A stretch of 15,729 bases of DNA from CAYLNM01 sp964385045 (GTDB lineage: Bacteria > Planctomycetota > Phycisphaerae > Phycisphaerales > SM1A02): the NCBI GenBank assembly GCA_964385045.1, contig CAYLNM010000107.1:1-15729 (forward strand), given 5' to 3'. Positions 1 through 6,015 of this stretch are shown in pieces (within the stretch, counting starts at the first letter, position 1; the number at the start of each line of letters is the position of its first letter). The position numbers and the translations under genes are program-made. Below the pieces are notes generated by a model. That model saw only the letters and a list, made by a program, of their open reading frames with translations. It was not told the DNA's origin and searched no databases.

Positions 1-360
1 CTCCTGCGTGGCCCAGTGCGGCACGAGGTTCGAGTTGGCGATGATGACGCGCGGGGCGTCCTCGTGCGTCCGCATGACGCCGACCGGCTTGCCGGACTGG
101 ACGAGCAGCGTCTCGTCGGGCGCGAGGTCCTCGAGGCTCGCGACGATCGCGTCGAAGCACGCCCACGTCCGGGCCGCCCGGCCGCGGCCGCCGTAGACCA
201 CCAGCTGGTCCGGCTTCTCGGCGTTCTCCGGGTCGAGGTTGTTCATCAGCATCCGCAGGGCGCCCTCGGCGGCCCACGTCGAGCAGGTGCGCTCGGGGCC
301 TCGGGGAGCGCGGACGGTGCGGGCGCCGGGAGCGGCGGGGGGGCCGGGCATGGTGGTCAT
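1..360 (-). CDS. hutU: Urocanate hydratase (urocanase), N-terminal part, cut by window edge
   Basis: The second enzyme of histidine degradation: it hydrates urocanate to imidazolone propionate in the cytoplasm using tightly bound NAD+. Only the first 120 codons are in the window; the frame runs leftwards off the edge without a stop. The family is about 550 residues. Visible urocanase hallmarks are MLMNNLDPENAEKP (38-51), the glycine-rich LVVYGGRGRAARTW (53-66), FDAIVASL (69-76), ETLLVQSGKPVGVMRTHEDAPRV (83-105) and IANSNLVPHWATQE (107-120). The start at 360 is preferred because a GGAG (368-371 on the plus strand as ctcc) lies 7 nt upstream; a second in-frame ATG sits at 351. The first 20 residues are Pro/Ala/Arg-rich and not conserved. 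It is divergent from prmC. Any hutH, hutI or hutG partner would lie outside the window. Confidence 0.95.
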   Translation of the reverse strand, partial: MTTMPGPPAAPGARTVRAPRGPERTCSTWAAEGALRMLMNNLDPENAEKPDQLVVYGGRGRAARTWACFDAIVASLEDLAPDETLLVQSGKPVGVMRTHEDAPRVIIANSNLVPHWATQE

Positions 361-423
361 CGCGGGGCTCCGGGGGGCCGGGGGGCCGGCCGTCGGGGCC
401 GGCGCGACATCGCTGATCGGTCG

Positions 424-429
424 ATGATA
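424..429 (-). promoter_or_regulatory. Candidate -10 element for hutU
   Basis: Reading the minus strand there is a TATCAT hexamer (five of six matches to TATAAT) in otherwise GC-saturated DNA, 64 nt upstream of the hutU start. No convincing -35 hexamer is visible 16-18 nt further upstream. The call rests on the AT-rich hexamer, its position, and similar hexamers ahead of other transcription units here. Confidence 0.35.
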
Positions 430-598
430 CGGGCGTGACCGTGGGCGGCCGACCGGGGGCCGGCCGTGAACCTGCCCGATCGTGGCCGGTCCGCACGCGC
501 GCCCCGGCCCGGGAGCGGGAGCGAGGTCGGCGACAGCAGCATGTCGCCCGCGTCCGAGCGAAAGGGCCCGCCGAACCGGACGAGCCGGCGATGCCCGA

Positions 599-604
599 TA
601 TCAT
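599..604 (+). promoter_or_regulatory. Candidate -10 element for prmC
   Basis: A TATCAT hexamer, identical to the one proposed for hutU on the other strand. The ATG at 614 lies only 9 nt after it, so if this is a true -10 the message would start almost at that ATG (near-leaderless), or the GTG at 713 would be used after a leader of about 100 nt. No clear -35 is seen. Confidence 0.3.
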
Positions 605-613
605 CCGGCCCGA

Positions 614-1852
614 ATGCATGAACGACCGTTCTCCACCGCGACCGGCCCCGCGGCGGTGCGGCCGCCCGCGGAGGGGGCCGGCGCCGGGACCGCCGGTTCG
701 GGCATCCGTCCCGTGACCGCGGGCGGCGACTGGACGACGCGGCGGCTGCTGACGTGGATGGCCGGCCGGTTCGCCGCCGCCGGCGTCGAGCCGCCGCGGC
801 TCGTGGCCGAGATGCTGCTCGCCCACGTGCTCGGGTGCGACCGGATGCGGCTCTACATGGAGGCCGACCGCCCCGCCGACGCGGAGGAGCTCGCCCGCCT
901 GCGCACGCTCGTCACGCGCGCGGGCGAGGGCGAGCCGGTGCAGCTGCTCACCGGCACCGCCCACTTCTTCGGCCGCGACTTCCTCGTCGACGCCTCGACG
1001 CTGATCCCGCAGCCGTGCACCGAGGAGCTGGTCGCGCGGGCGGTGCGGTTCCTGCGTCCGGGCAAGACGTCGGTGTTCGACCGCTTCGACCTCCAGCGGC
1101 TCGACCGGCTGGTGGAGGAGCTGCGGGCGGACGGAGTCGAGGTGGCCGATCCGGGCGGCGCGGCCTCGCCCGCACCGGCGCCGACCCCCGACGGGCCGCC
1201 GGTCGCCACGGACCGCGGGGACGACGAGGCTCGACGCAGCGACGACGGTCCCGCCGGCGACGATGGCGGCGCCGACGCCGAGCCCGAGCCCGCGCCGCCG
1301 ACGGCCGCGCCCGCGCCGCGGGTTGCCGACATCGGCACCGGCTCGGGATGCGTCGCGATCAGCATCGCCCTCGGCGTGCCGCGGGCGCAGGTGCTGGCCA
1401 CCGACGTCGCCGACGAGGTGCTGGCCCTCGCCGCGCGGAACGTCGCGCGCTTCGACGTCGCCGATCGCGTCGAGCTCGTCCGCGGGGACGGCTGCGGACC
1501 CCTCGCCGCCCGGCTCGACGCCGAGGGGCCGTGGGACGTCATCGTGTCCAATCCGCCCTACGTCCCCGACCACGAGTGGACCGGCGGGCAGGTCGAGCCG
1601 TCGGTGCGGCGATTCATCCCGGAGCGCGCCCTGCGGGGCGGGCCCGACGGCCTCGCCGTCCTGCGCCCGATCCTCCGCGAGGCCCCGCAGCTGCTGCGGC
1701 CCGGCGGCCTGCTCGTCCTCGAGTGCGCCGCCGCCCACGCGGAGCAGCTCGTCGAGTGGGCGGGCATGCACCCGCGACTCGAGGCCGCCGAGCTCGTCGA
1801 GGACGAGGACGGGATGCCCCGGACGCTGGTGGCCCGGCGCCCGGACGCCTGA
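614..1852 (+). CDS. prmC: Release-factor glutamine methyltransferase (PrmC/HemK family) with long internal linker
   Basis: An S-adenosylmethionine-dependent N5-glutamine methyltransferase, expected to methylate the GGQ glutamine of peptide release factors RF1/RF2 in the cytoplasm. The N-terminal helical domain (WTTRRLLTWMAGRFAAAGVE) is followed by a degenerate family motif LIPQPCTE (usually LIPRPETE), the SAM-binding loop ADIGTGSGCVAIS (D at nt 1328-1330) and the catalytic NPPY box in IVSNPPYVP (N at nt 1550-1552). Family members are about 280-300 residues; this one is 412 from the ATG at 614, or 379 from the in-frame GTG at 713. The excess is mostly a roughly 90-residue Asp/Ala/Pro-rich insert (about nt 1060-1320) just before the SAM loop. 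The GTG start fits the family N-terminus better, but neither start has a good Shine-Dalgarno sequence. prfA, its frequent neighbour, is not adjacent. The related PrmB (ribosomal protein L3) activity cannot be excluded from sequence. Confidence 0.88.
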   Translation: MHERPFSTATGPAAVRPPAEGAGAGTAGSGIRPVTAGGDWTTRRLLTWMAGRFAAAGVEPPRLVAEMLLAHVLGCDRMRLYMEADRPADAEELARLRTLVTRAGEGEPVQLLTGTAHFFGRDFLVDASTLIPQPCTEELVARAVRFLRPGKTSVFDRFDLQRLDRLVEELRADGVEVADPGGAASPAPAPTPDGPPVATDRGDDEARRSDDGPAGDDGGADAEPEPAPPTAAPAPRVADIGTGSGCVAISIALGVPRAQVLATDVADEVLALAARNVARFDVADRVELVRGDGCGPLAARLDAEGPWDVIVSNPPYVPDHEWTGGQVEPSVRRFIPERALRGGPDGLAVLRPILREAPQLLRPGGLLVLECAAAHAEQLVEWAGMHPRLEAAELVEDEDGMPRTLVARRPDA

Positions 1853-1864
1853 GGTCCGAGGACC

Positions 1865-1898
1865 GGCGGCTCGGCTCCCGGCCCCACCGCCAGCCGCC
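1865..1898. terminator. Hairpin in the convergent prmC / response-regulator gap
   Basis: The 50-nt gap between the two convergent stop codons contains GGCGGCT (1865-1871) and its exact complement AGCCGCC (1892-1898), a 7-bp stem with a 20-nt loop. Just before it is a palindromic GGTCCGAGGACC (1853-1864). No T-tract follows on either strand, so it may be a bidirectional pause or 3'-end structure rather than a classical intrinsic terminator. Confidence 0.35.
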
Positions 1899-1902
1899 CG
1901 CG

Positions 1903-3675
1903 TCAGTCCTCCCGCCGCGGCAGCGCGTTGCGCACCGCCTCGAGCAGGGCGGGGGCCTTCAGTGGCTTGAACAGGAAGCCGTCGAGGCCCTCCTCGCTCG
2001 CCCGCACGATCGAGTGGTGCGGGTCGTAGCCGAAGCCGGTCATCAGCAGCACCGGCAGGTCGGTCGACACGCTGCGGGCCGCGCGGAAGACCTCGTAGCC
2101 GTTGCGATCCGGCATGCGGATGTCGGAGATCACGATGTCGTAGGACTCGCCGCCGGCGCCCATCGCCTCGAGCCGCTCGATCGTCGAGGCCCCGCCCTCG
2201 CACGCCGTGACCCGGCAGCCGCGGCTCGCGAGCAGGTCGCGAATGGCGTCGCGGACCACGTCCTCGTTGTCGGCGAGGAGCACGCGGCGGCCGATGAGCA
2301 CCGGGTCGGGCTCGGCCGCCTCGGCGATCGCCTGCTCGGCCCCGATGAGCGAGCTCGGGCCGGTGACGCCCCGCTCGATGCGGCGCCGCAGGGACGCGAC
2401 GAGCGCCGTCAGCCGCTCGGCCTCCGCGCGGGCGGCGGGGGCCTCGACCGCGGCGAGCAGCGCCGCGATCCGGGCGTCGATCTCCTCGAGCGGCCCGCCG
2501 AGCTCGCTGCGGACGACCTCGGCCATCTGCGTGTTGGTCGTGTACCGCTCGACCACCAGCAGGTCGAGGATGTGCATCGACATGGCGATGTAGCGGCCGA
2601 AGAGCTCCGCGAACCGCAGGTCCTCCTCGGTGAAGGCCTCTCGTCGGTCGCTCTCGACGTTGAGGACGCCGATGATCGAGTCGTCGTGCAGCCGCAGCGG
2701 AACCGTGATCGAGCTGCGGGCGTCGTCCAGCCCGTCGTGGTAGAGCAGGTCGTCGGCCGCGTCGACGCAGAGGTACGGCCGACCGGTCGCGGCCACGAAT
2801 CCGCAGATGCCGTTGCCGCGCTCGCCGACGTGGATGACCTCGCCGATCTTCAGCGGGGTGAGGCCGCGGTTGATGACCAGCTCGAGCTGGTTGCTCTCCC
2901 GGTCGATCAGCCGGACCTCGAACGCGTCGAAGTGCAGGACCTCGGTGAGCGAGCGGACGATCTTCTCCTCGAGCCGCTGCAGCCGCTGCCGCACGTCCAT
3001 CGTCGCGACGGACTCGGTCTCGATCCGCAGCAGCTCCGCCCCCGCCGCATCGATCGCGTCGATGCGGGACTGCACCCGCTGGCTCGCGGTCGTCTCCCAC
3101 AGCAGCCCCGCGACCGCCTCCACCCGTCCGTCGTCCGAGACGCGGAGCACGGACACCACGCACTCGTAGTGCGCGTCGCCGGCCGCGAAGCCGTACTTGC
3201 GCGACGCTCGGCGGCGGGGGTCGTCCAGGGTCCCGCCGAGCTCGAACTCCTCGGCCGCGAGCCGGCAGGTGCGGGCGAAGAATCGGCGGACGGTCTCCCG
3301 GCGGGCGGCGAGTCGCCGGCTCGTCCAGACGAGGCCCGCGAGCTCGTCGGTCGGTGTCACCGGGCCGTCGGCGGCCTCCGGGGGCAGGGGCCCACCCTCC
3401 TCGGCGGAGACGCCGGCCGGGGCGGCGCCCGGCCCGCCGTCGGCGGTCGGGGGCGGTGGCGGAGCCGGGGTCCAGACCCCGACGCCCTCGGCGATCGACT
3501 CGAGCACCTCGATCGGGCGGAGTCCGCCGACCACGTGCTCGAGGCAGAGGGTGGACTCGCGCGGGGCGGCATCCGTCCGCAGGTCGAAGACGGACTGGAG
3601 GGCCGAGAGCAGGTCTCGGCCGAGGAGATCCGCGTCGTCCGGGGGGACGACGAGCGACGGTCGTGGCGAGGGCAT
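1903..3675 (-). CDS. PAS-like / GAF / degenerate kinase-dimerisation / receiver-domain signalling protein
   Basis: A 590-residue soluble signalling protein. Residues 42-200 look like a sensory (PAS-type) region split by a Pro/Ala/Gly linker (69-108). Residues about 225-375 form a GAF domain, with NRGLTPLKIGEVIHVGERGNG and SSITVPLRLHDDSIIGVLNVES as typical segments. Residues 384-440 form a helical hairpin resembling a histidine-kinase DHp domain (RSELGGPLEEIDARIA), with Ser390 where the phospho-acceptor His would be, and no ATPase domain follows. Residues 464-590 are a receiver domain: LLADNED start, predicted phospho-acceptor Asp518 in VISDIRMP, Thr546 in LLMTGF and Lys570 in FLFKPL. The second acidic-pair residue is Asn470. 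The start at 3675 has GGAG 8 nt upstream; the frame stays open further upstream but that stretch is GC-rich filler. It is divergent from the ABC operon. It should relay a small-ligand or redox cue, with the kinase elsewhere. Input and output are unknown. Confidence 0.85.
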   Translation of the reverse strand: MPSPRPSLVVPPDDADLLGRDLLSALQSVFDLRTDAAPRESTLCLEHVVGGLRPIEVLESIAEGVGVWTPAPPPPPTADGGPGAAPAGVSAEEGGPLPPEAADGPVTPTDELAGLVWTSRRLAARRETVRRFFARTCRLAAEEFELGGTLDDPRRRASRKYGFAAGDAHYECVVSVLRVSDDGRVEAVAGLLWETTASQRVQSRIDAIDAAGAELLRIETESVATMDVRQRLQRLEEKIVRSLTEVLHFDAFEVRLIDRESNQLELVINRGLTPLKIGEVIHVGERGNGICGFVAATGRPYLCVDAADDLLYHDGLDDARSSITVPLRLHDDSIIGVLNVESDRREAFTEEDLRFAELFGRYIAMSMHILDLLVVERYTTNTQMAEVVRSELGGPLEEIDARIAALLAAVEAPAARAEAERLTALVASLRRRIERGVTGPSSLIGAEQAIAEAAEPDPVLIGRRVLLADNEDVVRDAIRDLLASRGCRVTACEGGASTIERLEAMGAGGESYDIVISDIRMPDRNGYEVFRAARSVSTDLPVLLMTGFGYDPHHSIVRASEEGLDGFLFKPLKAPALLEAVRNALPRRED

Positions 3676-3702
3676 CCTGCCGACTCCGTGCGAACGCCGC
3701 GG

Positions 3703-3708
3703 ACTATA
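3703..3708 (-). promoter_or_regulatory. Candidate -10 element for the GAF/receiver gene
   Basis: On the minus strand this reads TATAGT (five of six matches to TATAAT), 27 nt upstream of the start codon at 3675 and on the far side of its GGAG. No good -35 match lies 17 nt upstream. The inverted repeat at 3732-3757 begins just upstream of where the -35 would sit. Confidence 0.45.
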
Positions 3709-3731
3709 GACGGTTCGAGCGGCGGCGCGCA

Positions 3732-3757
3732 CGCTCGCGGACGGCGACGCGCGAGCG
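3732..3757. repeat. 8-bp perfect inverted repeat, operator-like
   Basis: CGCTCGCG (3732-3739) and CGCGAGCG (3750-3757) are exact complements separated by 10 nt, so the half-site centres are 18 bp apart. The repeat lies between two divergent genes, immediately upstream of the candidate promoter of the GAF/receiver gene. It could be a dimeric regulator's site or an RNA hairpin; in DNA this GC-rich, chance is a serious alternative. Confidence 0.35.
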
Positions 3758-3780
3758 CGGCGGGGCGGATCGTGCCCGCC

Positions 3781-3825
3781 GCTGGACGCCGCTGGACGCC
3801 GCCGGATGCCGCCGGATGCCGCCGG
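3781..3825. repeat. Tandem 10-bp repeat, about 4.5 copies
   Basis: Consecutive decamers GCTGGACGCC, GCTGGACGCC, GCCGGATGCC, GCCGGATGCC, then a degenerate GCCGGGGGGG. The first two and the next two are exact pairs, and the pairs differ only at positions 3 and 7 (T/C and C/T). A 10-bp unit is close to one helical turn, so bound proteins would sit on one face of the DNA. It is non-coding and lies between the divergent GAF/receiver gene and the ABC operon. Confidence 0.8.
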
Positions 3826-3873
3826 GGGGGCGGGCCGTCGTTCCGGCGGCCGGCCCGGCGGTCCGCCGCACCC

Positions 3874-3903
3874 GCGACGGACGTCCGTGCGAAGCCGTAC
3901 CAT
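3874..3903 (+). promoter_or_regulatory. Candidate promoter of the GldA-F-G-like operon
   Basis: A TACCAT hexamer (3898-3903), the same -10 sequence as proposed for fusA, is preceded at 18 nt by GCGACG (3874-3879), which shares GACG with the fusA -35. Transcription from here would give a leader of about 40 nt to the ATG at 3950. The matches are modest. Confidence 0.3.
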
Positions 3904-3949
3904 GCCGGCCCGCGGCAGTCGCCGCTGCCGGCCCCGGACGCACGGACGC

Positions 3950-5212
3950 ATGATCGAGGCCCGCCGACTCACCCGTACCTATGGTCGCCACCGCGCGGTG
4001 GCCGGGATCGACTTCCGCCTCGAGGGCGGGGGCGTCTACGGCTTCCTCGGTCCCAACGGCGCGGGCAAGACCACGACGCTCCGGATGATCACCGGCTGCA
4101 TCCCGCCGACCTCGGGGGAGCTGACGGTCGACGGGGTGGACGTCGTGCGCGACCCGCTCGCGGCCCGGCGGCGGATCGGCTACCTGCCGGAGTCCACGCC
4201 GATCGATCCGGGCAGCCGCGTCCGCGACTACCTGCGATTCCGTGCCGACCTCGCCGGCGTGCCGCGCCGCGACCGGGCCGCCGCGATCGACCGGGCGATC
4301 ACCGCCTGCGACCTCGAGTCGGTGCGGCGGCGATTCGTCCGCCAGCTGTCCAAGGGCTTCCGGCAGCGGGTCGGCCTCGCGGCCGCCATCCTGCACGCTC
4401 CGCCCGTCCTGGTCCTCGACGAGCCGACGGTCGGCCTCGACCCCCGGCAGATCGTCGAGGTGCGGCGGCTCGTCCGCCGCCTCGCGGGCGAGCACACCGT
4501 CATCCTGTCCACGCACATCCTGCCCGAGGCCGAGAGCGTCTGCGACGAGATCCTGATGTTCGCCGGCGGCCGCATCCGCGCCCGCGGCCGGCTGTCCGAA
4601 TTGCGGCAGGGCGACGACGGCCGTGGTCCCGCGTGGTCGGTCCGGGTGCTGGCCCCCCGAAACCGCGCCGAGCCCGTGCTCGCGGCGGTGGCCGGGGTGA
4701 TCGCGGTCGAGCCCGTCCCGGCGGCAACCGCGCGCGGACGCGAGGACGCCGATCCGTCGCCCGCCCCGGGGACGGCCGGGACGGCCGGGACCGCCGCGAC
4801 CGCCGGGATCGCGGGGGAAGCCGCCTCGTGCACGCTGCGCGTCCGCGGCCGGCCCGCCTCCGGCGACGAGCCGGCCGACGACCTCGGCCCCGCGCTCGCC
4901 GCCGCCCTGGGCGAGGCCGGCCTCCCGCTCGCCGAGCTCGCCCGCGTGCGGACGAGCCTCGAGGAGCGGTTCATCGAGATCGTGACCGCGGCGGCGGAGG
5001 ACGACCGTCGCACCGGCTTCGACCGCGACCGCGAGGACGCGGGACCGGCGGACGACGGGGGGGCCGGCGATGCCCCCGGCCCCGGCGGCCCGGGGGCGCA
5101 GGCCACGCCGGGCGGCGCGCCCGCCACCGCCGCGTCCGCCGGACCGGCCGCCCCGACGTCGGCCGTGGCAACCGACGCAGAGCCCGCATCCCCTCCGGAG
5201 GCCGCGCGATGA
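3950..5212 (+). CDS. ABC transporter ATPase, GldA/NosF type, with disordered C-terminal tail
   Basis: The cytoplasmic ATP-hydrolysing subunit of an ABC-2 exporter. In 420 residues it shows Walker A GPNGAGKTT (34-42), the signature LSKGFRQR (133-140), Walker B VLVLDEPT (153-160), D-loop GLDP (162-165) and switch histidine His189 in LSTHI. The segment YLPESTPIDPGSRVRDYLRFRADLAGV (78-104) is typical of the GldA/NosF subgroup. The usual family C-terminus is recognisable as SLEERFIEIVTA near 336-347. Beyond it lies a tail of about 70 Asp/Gly/Pro/Ala-rich residues, and another low-complexity insert near 274-290 is encoded by 9-bp repeats. The start at 3950 begins the canonical domain; an upstream ATG at 3902 overlaps the candidate -10. 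It is the first gene of a four-gene operon and its stop overlaps the permease start by ATGA. Substrate unknown. Confidence 0.93.
   Translation: MIEARRLTRTYGRHRAVAGIDFRLEGGGVYGFLGPNGAGKTTTLRMITGCIPPTSGELTVDGVDVVRDPLAARRRIGYLPESTPIDPGSRVRDYLRFRADLAGVPRRDRAAAIDRAITACDLESVRRRFVRQLSKGFRQRVGLAAAILHAPPVLVLDEPTVGLDPRQIVEVRRLVRRLAGEHTVILSTHILPEAESVCDEILMFAGGRIRARGRLSELRQGDDGRGPAWSVRVLAPRNRAEPVLAAVAGVIAVEPVPAATARGREDADPSPAPGTAGTAGTAATAGIAGEAASCTLRVRGRPASGDEPADDLGPALAAALGEAGLPLAELARVRTSLEERFIEIVTAAAEDDRRTGFDRDREDAGPADDGGAGDAPGPGGPGAQATPGGAPATAASAGPAAPTSAVATDAEPASPPEAAR
4769..4813 (+). repeat. In-frame 9-bp tandem repeat inside the ABC ATPase gene
   Basis: Five consecutive nonamers: GGGACGGCC twice, GGGACCGCC, GCGACCGCC and GGGATCGCG. 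They encode a Gly-Thr-Ala run (residues 274-288) in the variable C-terminal half of the ATPase. Because the unit is three codons, copy-number change would preserve the frame. Confidence 0.75.
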
Positions 5213-6015
5213 GGCCCGTCCTCGCCATCGCCCGCCGCGAGCTCGAGGCGACGATCCTCTCGCCGACCGGTGCGATCGTCGCCGCGCTCTTCCTCGCGTG
5301 CACCGCCGCGGTGTGGTTCGTGCTCGGGCCGCAGCTCGTGGGCCGCGGATTCGTCAGCGGCCAGCCCGCATCGCTCGCGCTCTTCTTCGAGACGGCGCTC
5401 TGGATGCTCCTGCTGCTCACGCCCGCGATCAGCATGCGGGCGATCAGCGAGGAGGTCCGGTCCGGGACGATCGAGATCCTGCTCACCGCGCCGGTCCGCG
5501 AGCGGACGATCGTGGCCGGCAAGTTCCTCGGGGCGATGGCCTTCCTGGCCCTCGTGCTGCTGCCGACGCTCGTCCTCGTCCTCGCGGTCGAGCGCCACGG
5601 CCGGCCCGACTACGGCGAGATCGTGGCCGGCTACCTCGGTCTGCTGCTGCTCGGAGCCGCCCTCGTCGCCAGCGGCCTGCTCGCCTCGGCCCTCACCGGC
5701 TCGCAGGTGATGGCCTTCCTGCTCACGATCCTCGCCTGGCTCGCCCTGCTGCTGCTCACGATCGGCCTGCCGATCCTCGGCGGGCTCGCGGCCGCGGCCG
5801 AGGCCGCCCGCACCCCGGGCGAGGCGGCGGCGCCGCTGCTGCGGCTCGGCCGCCTCGTGGGGACCGCGGCGGCGGAGGCGAACCCGCTCGTCCGCGTGCG
5901 CACGCTCCTCGGCGGCCTGCTCGACAGCTTCTCGATCGCCTACTTCCTCGTGCTCGCCGGGGCCTGCCTGGTCCTGTCCGGTCGCGGCCTCGCCCTGCGG
6001 CGGGAGGCCGGATGA
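5209..6015 (+). CDS. ABC-2 type permease, GldF-like, six membrane spans
   Basis: The integral inner-membrane subunit that pairs with the preceding ATPase. The 268 residues contain six hydrophobic segments at about 21-39, 57-76, 106-127, 138-162, 166-192 and 240-258. Between spans 2 and 3 is the family hallmark SEEVRSGTIEILLTAPVRERTIVAGKF (80-106), matching the GldF/NosY consensus in which a charged E-E-x-x-x-G-T motif precedes 'LLTxPV'. The start is well fixed: GGAGG at 5197-5201 lies 7 nt upstream and the ATG overlaps the previous TGA in ATGA. The C-terminus overlaps the next start in the same way. In Bacteroidetes GldF works with GldA and GldG in gliding; the transported substrate is not established, and in this organism the role is unknown. 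Confidence 0.93.
   Translation: MRPVLAIARRELEATILSPTGAIVAALFLACTAAVWFVLGPQLVGRGFVSGQPASLALFFETALWMLLLLTPAISMRAISEEVRSGTIEILLTAPVRERTIVAGKFLGAMAFLALVLLPTLVLVLAVERHGRPDYGEIVAGYLGLLLLGAALVASGLLASALTGSQVMAFLLTILAWLALLLLTIGLPILGGLAAAAEAARTPGEAAAPLLRLGRLVGTAAAEANPLVRVRTLLGGLLDSFSIAYFLVLAGACLVLSGRGLALRREAG

Noticed and set aside
3781..3825. The decamer array as a CRISPR or mobile-element terminal repeat.
   Set aside because: Units are only 10 bp and directly contiguous with no spacers. No cas gene or transposase is present and there is no target-site duplication.
3676..3972. An N-terminal extension of the GAF/receiver protein by about 99 residues.
   Set aside because: The extension is Arg/Pro/Ala filler that crosses the decamer repeat, the candidate -10 and the start of the divergent ABC gene. 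The start at 3675 has a properly spaced GGAG.
754..6015. A very long plus-strand open frame (over 1,700 codons) spanning prmC, the antisense of the GAF/receiver gene and the ABC genes.
   Set aside because: It is Arg/Ala/Pro-rich low-complexity translation with no domain until the genuine permease at its end (from 5209). Stop codons are simply rare in DNA this GC-rich.
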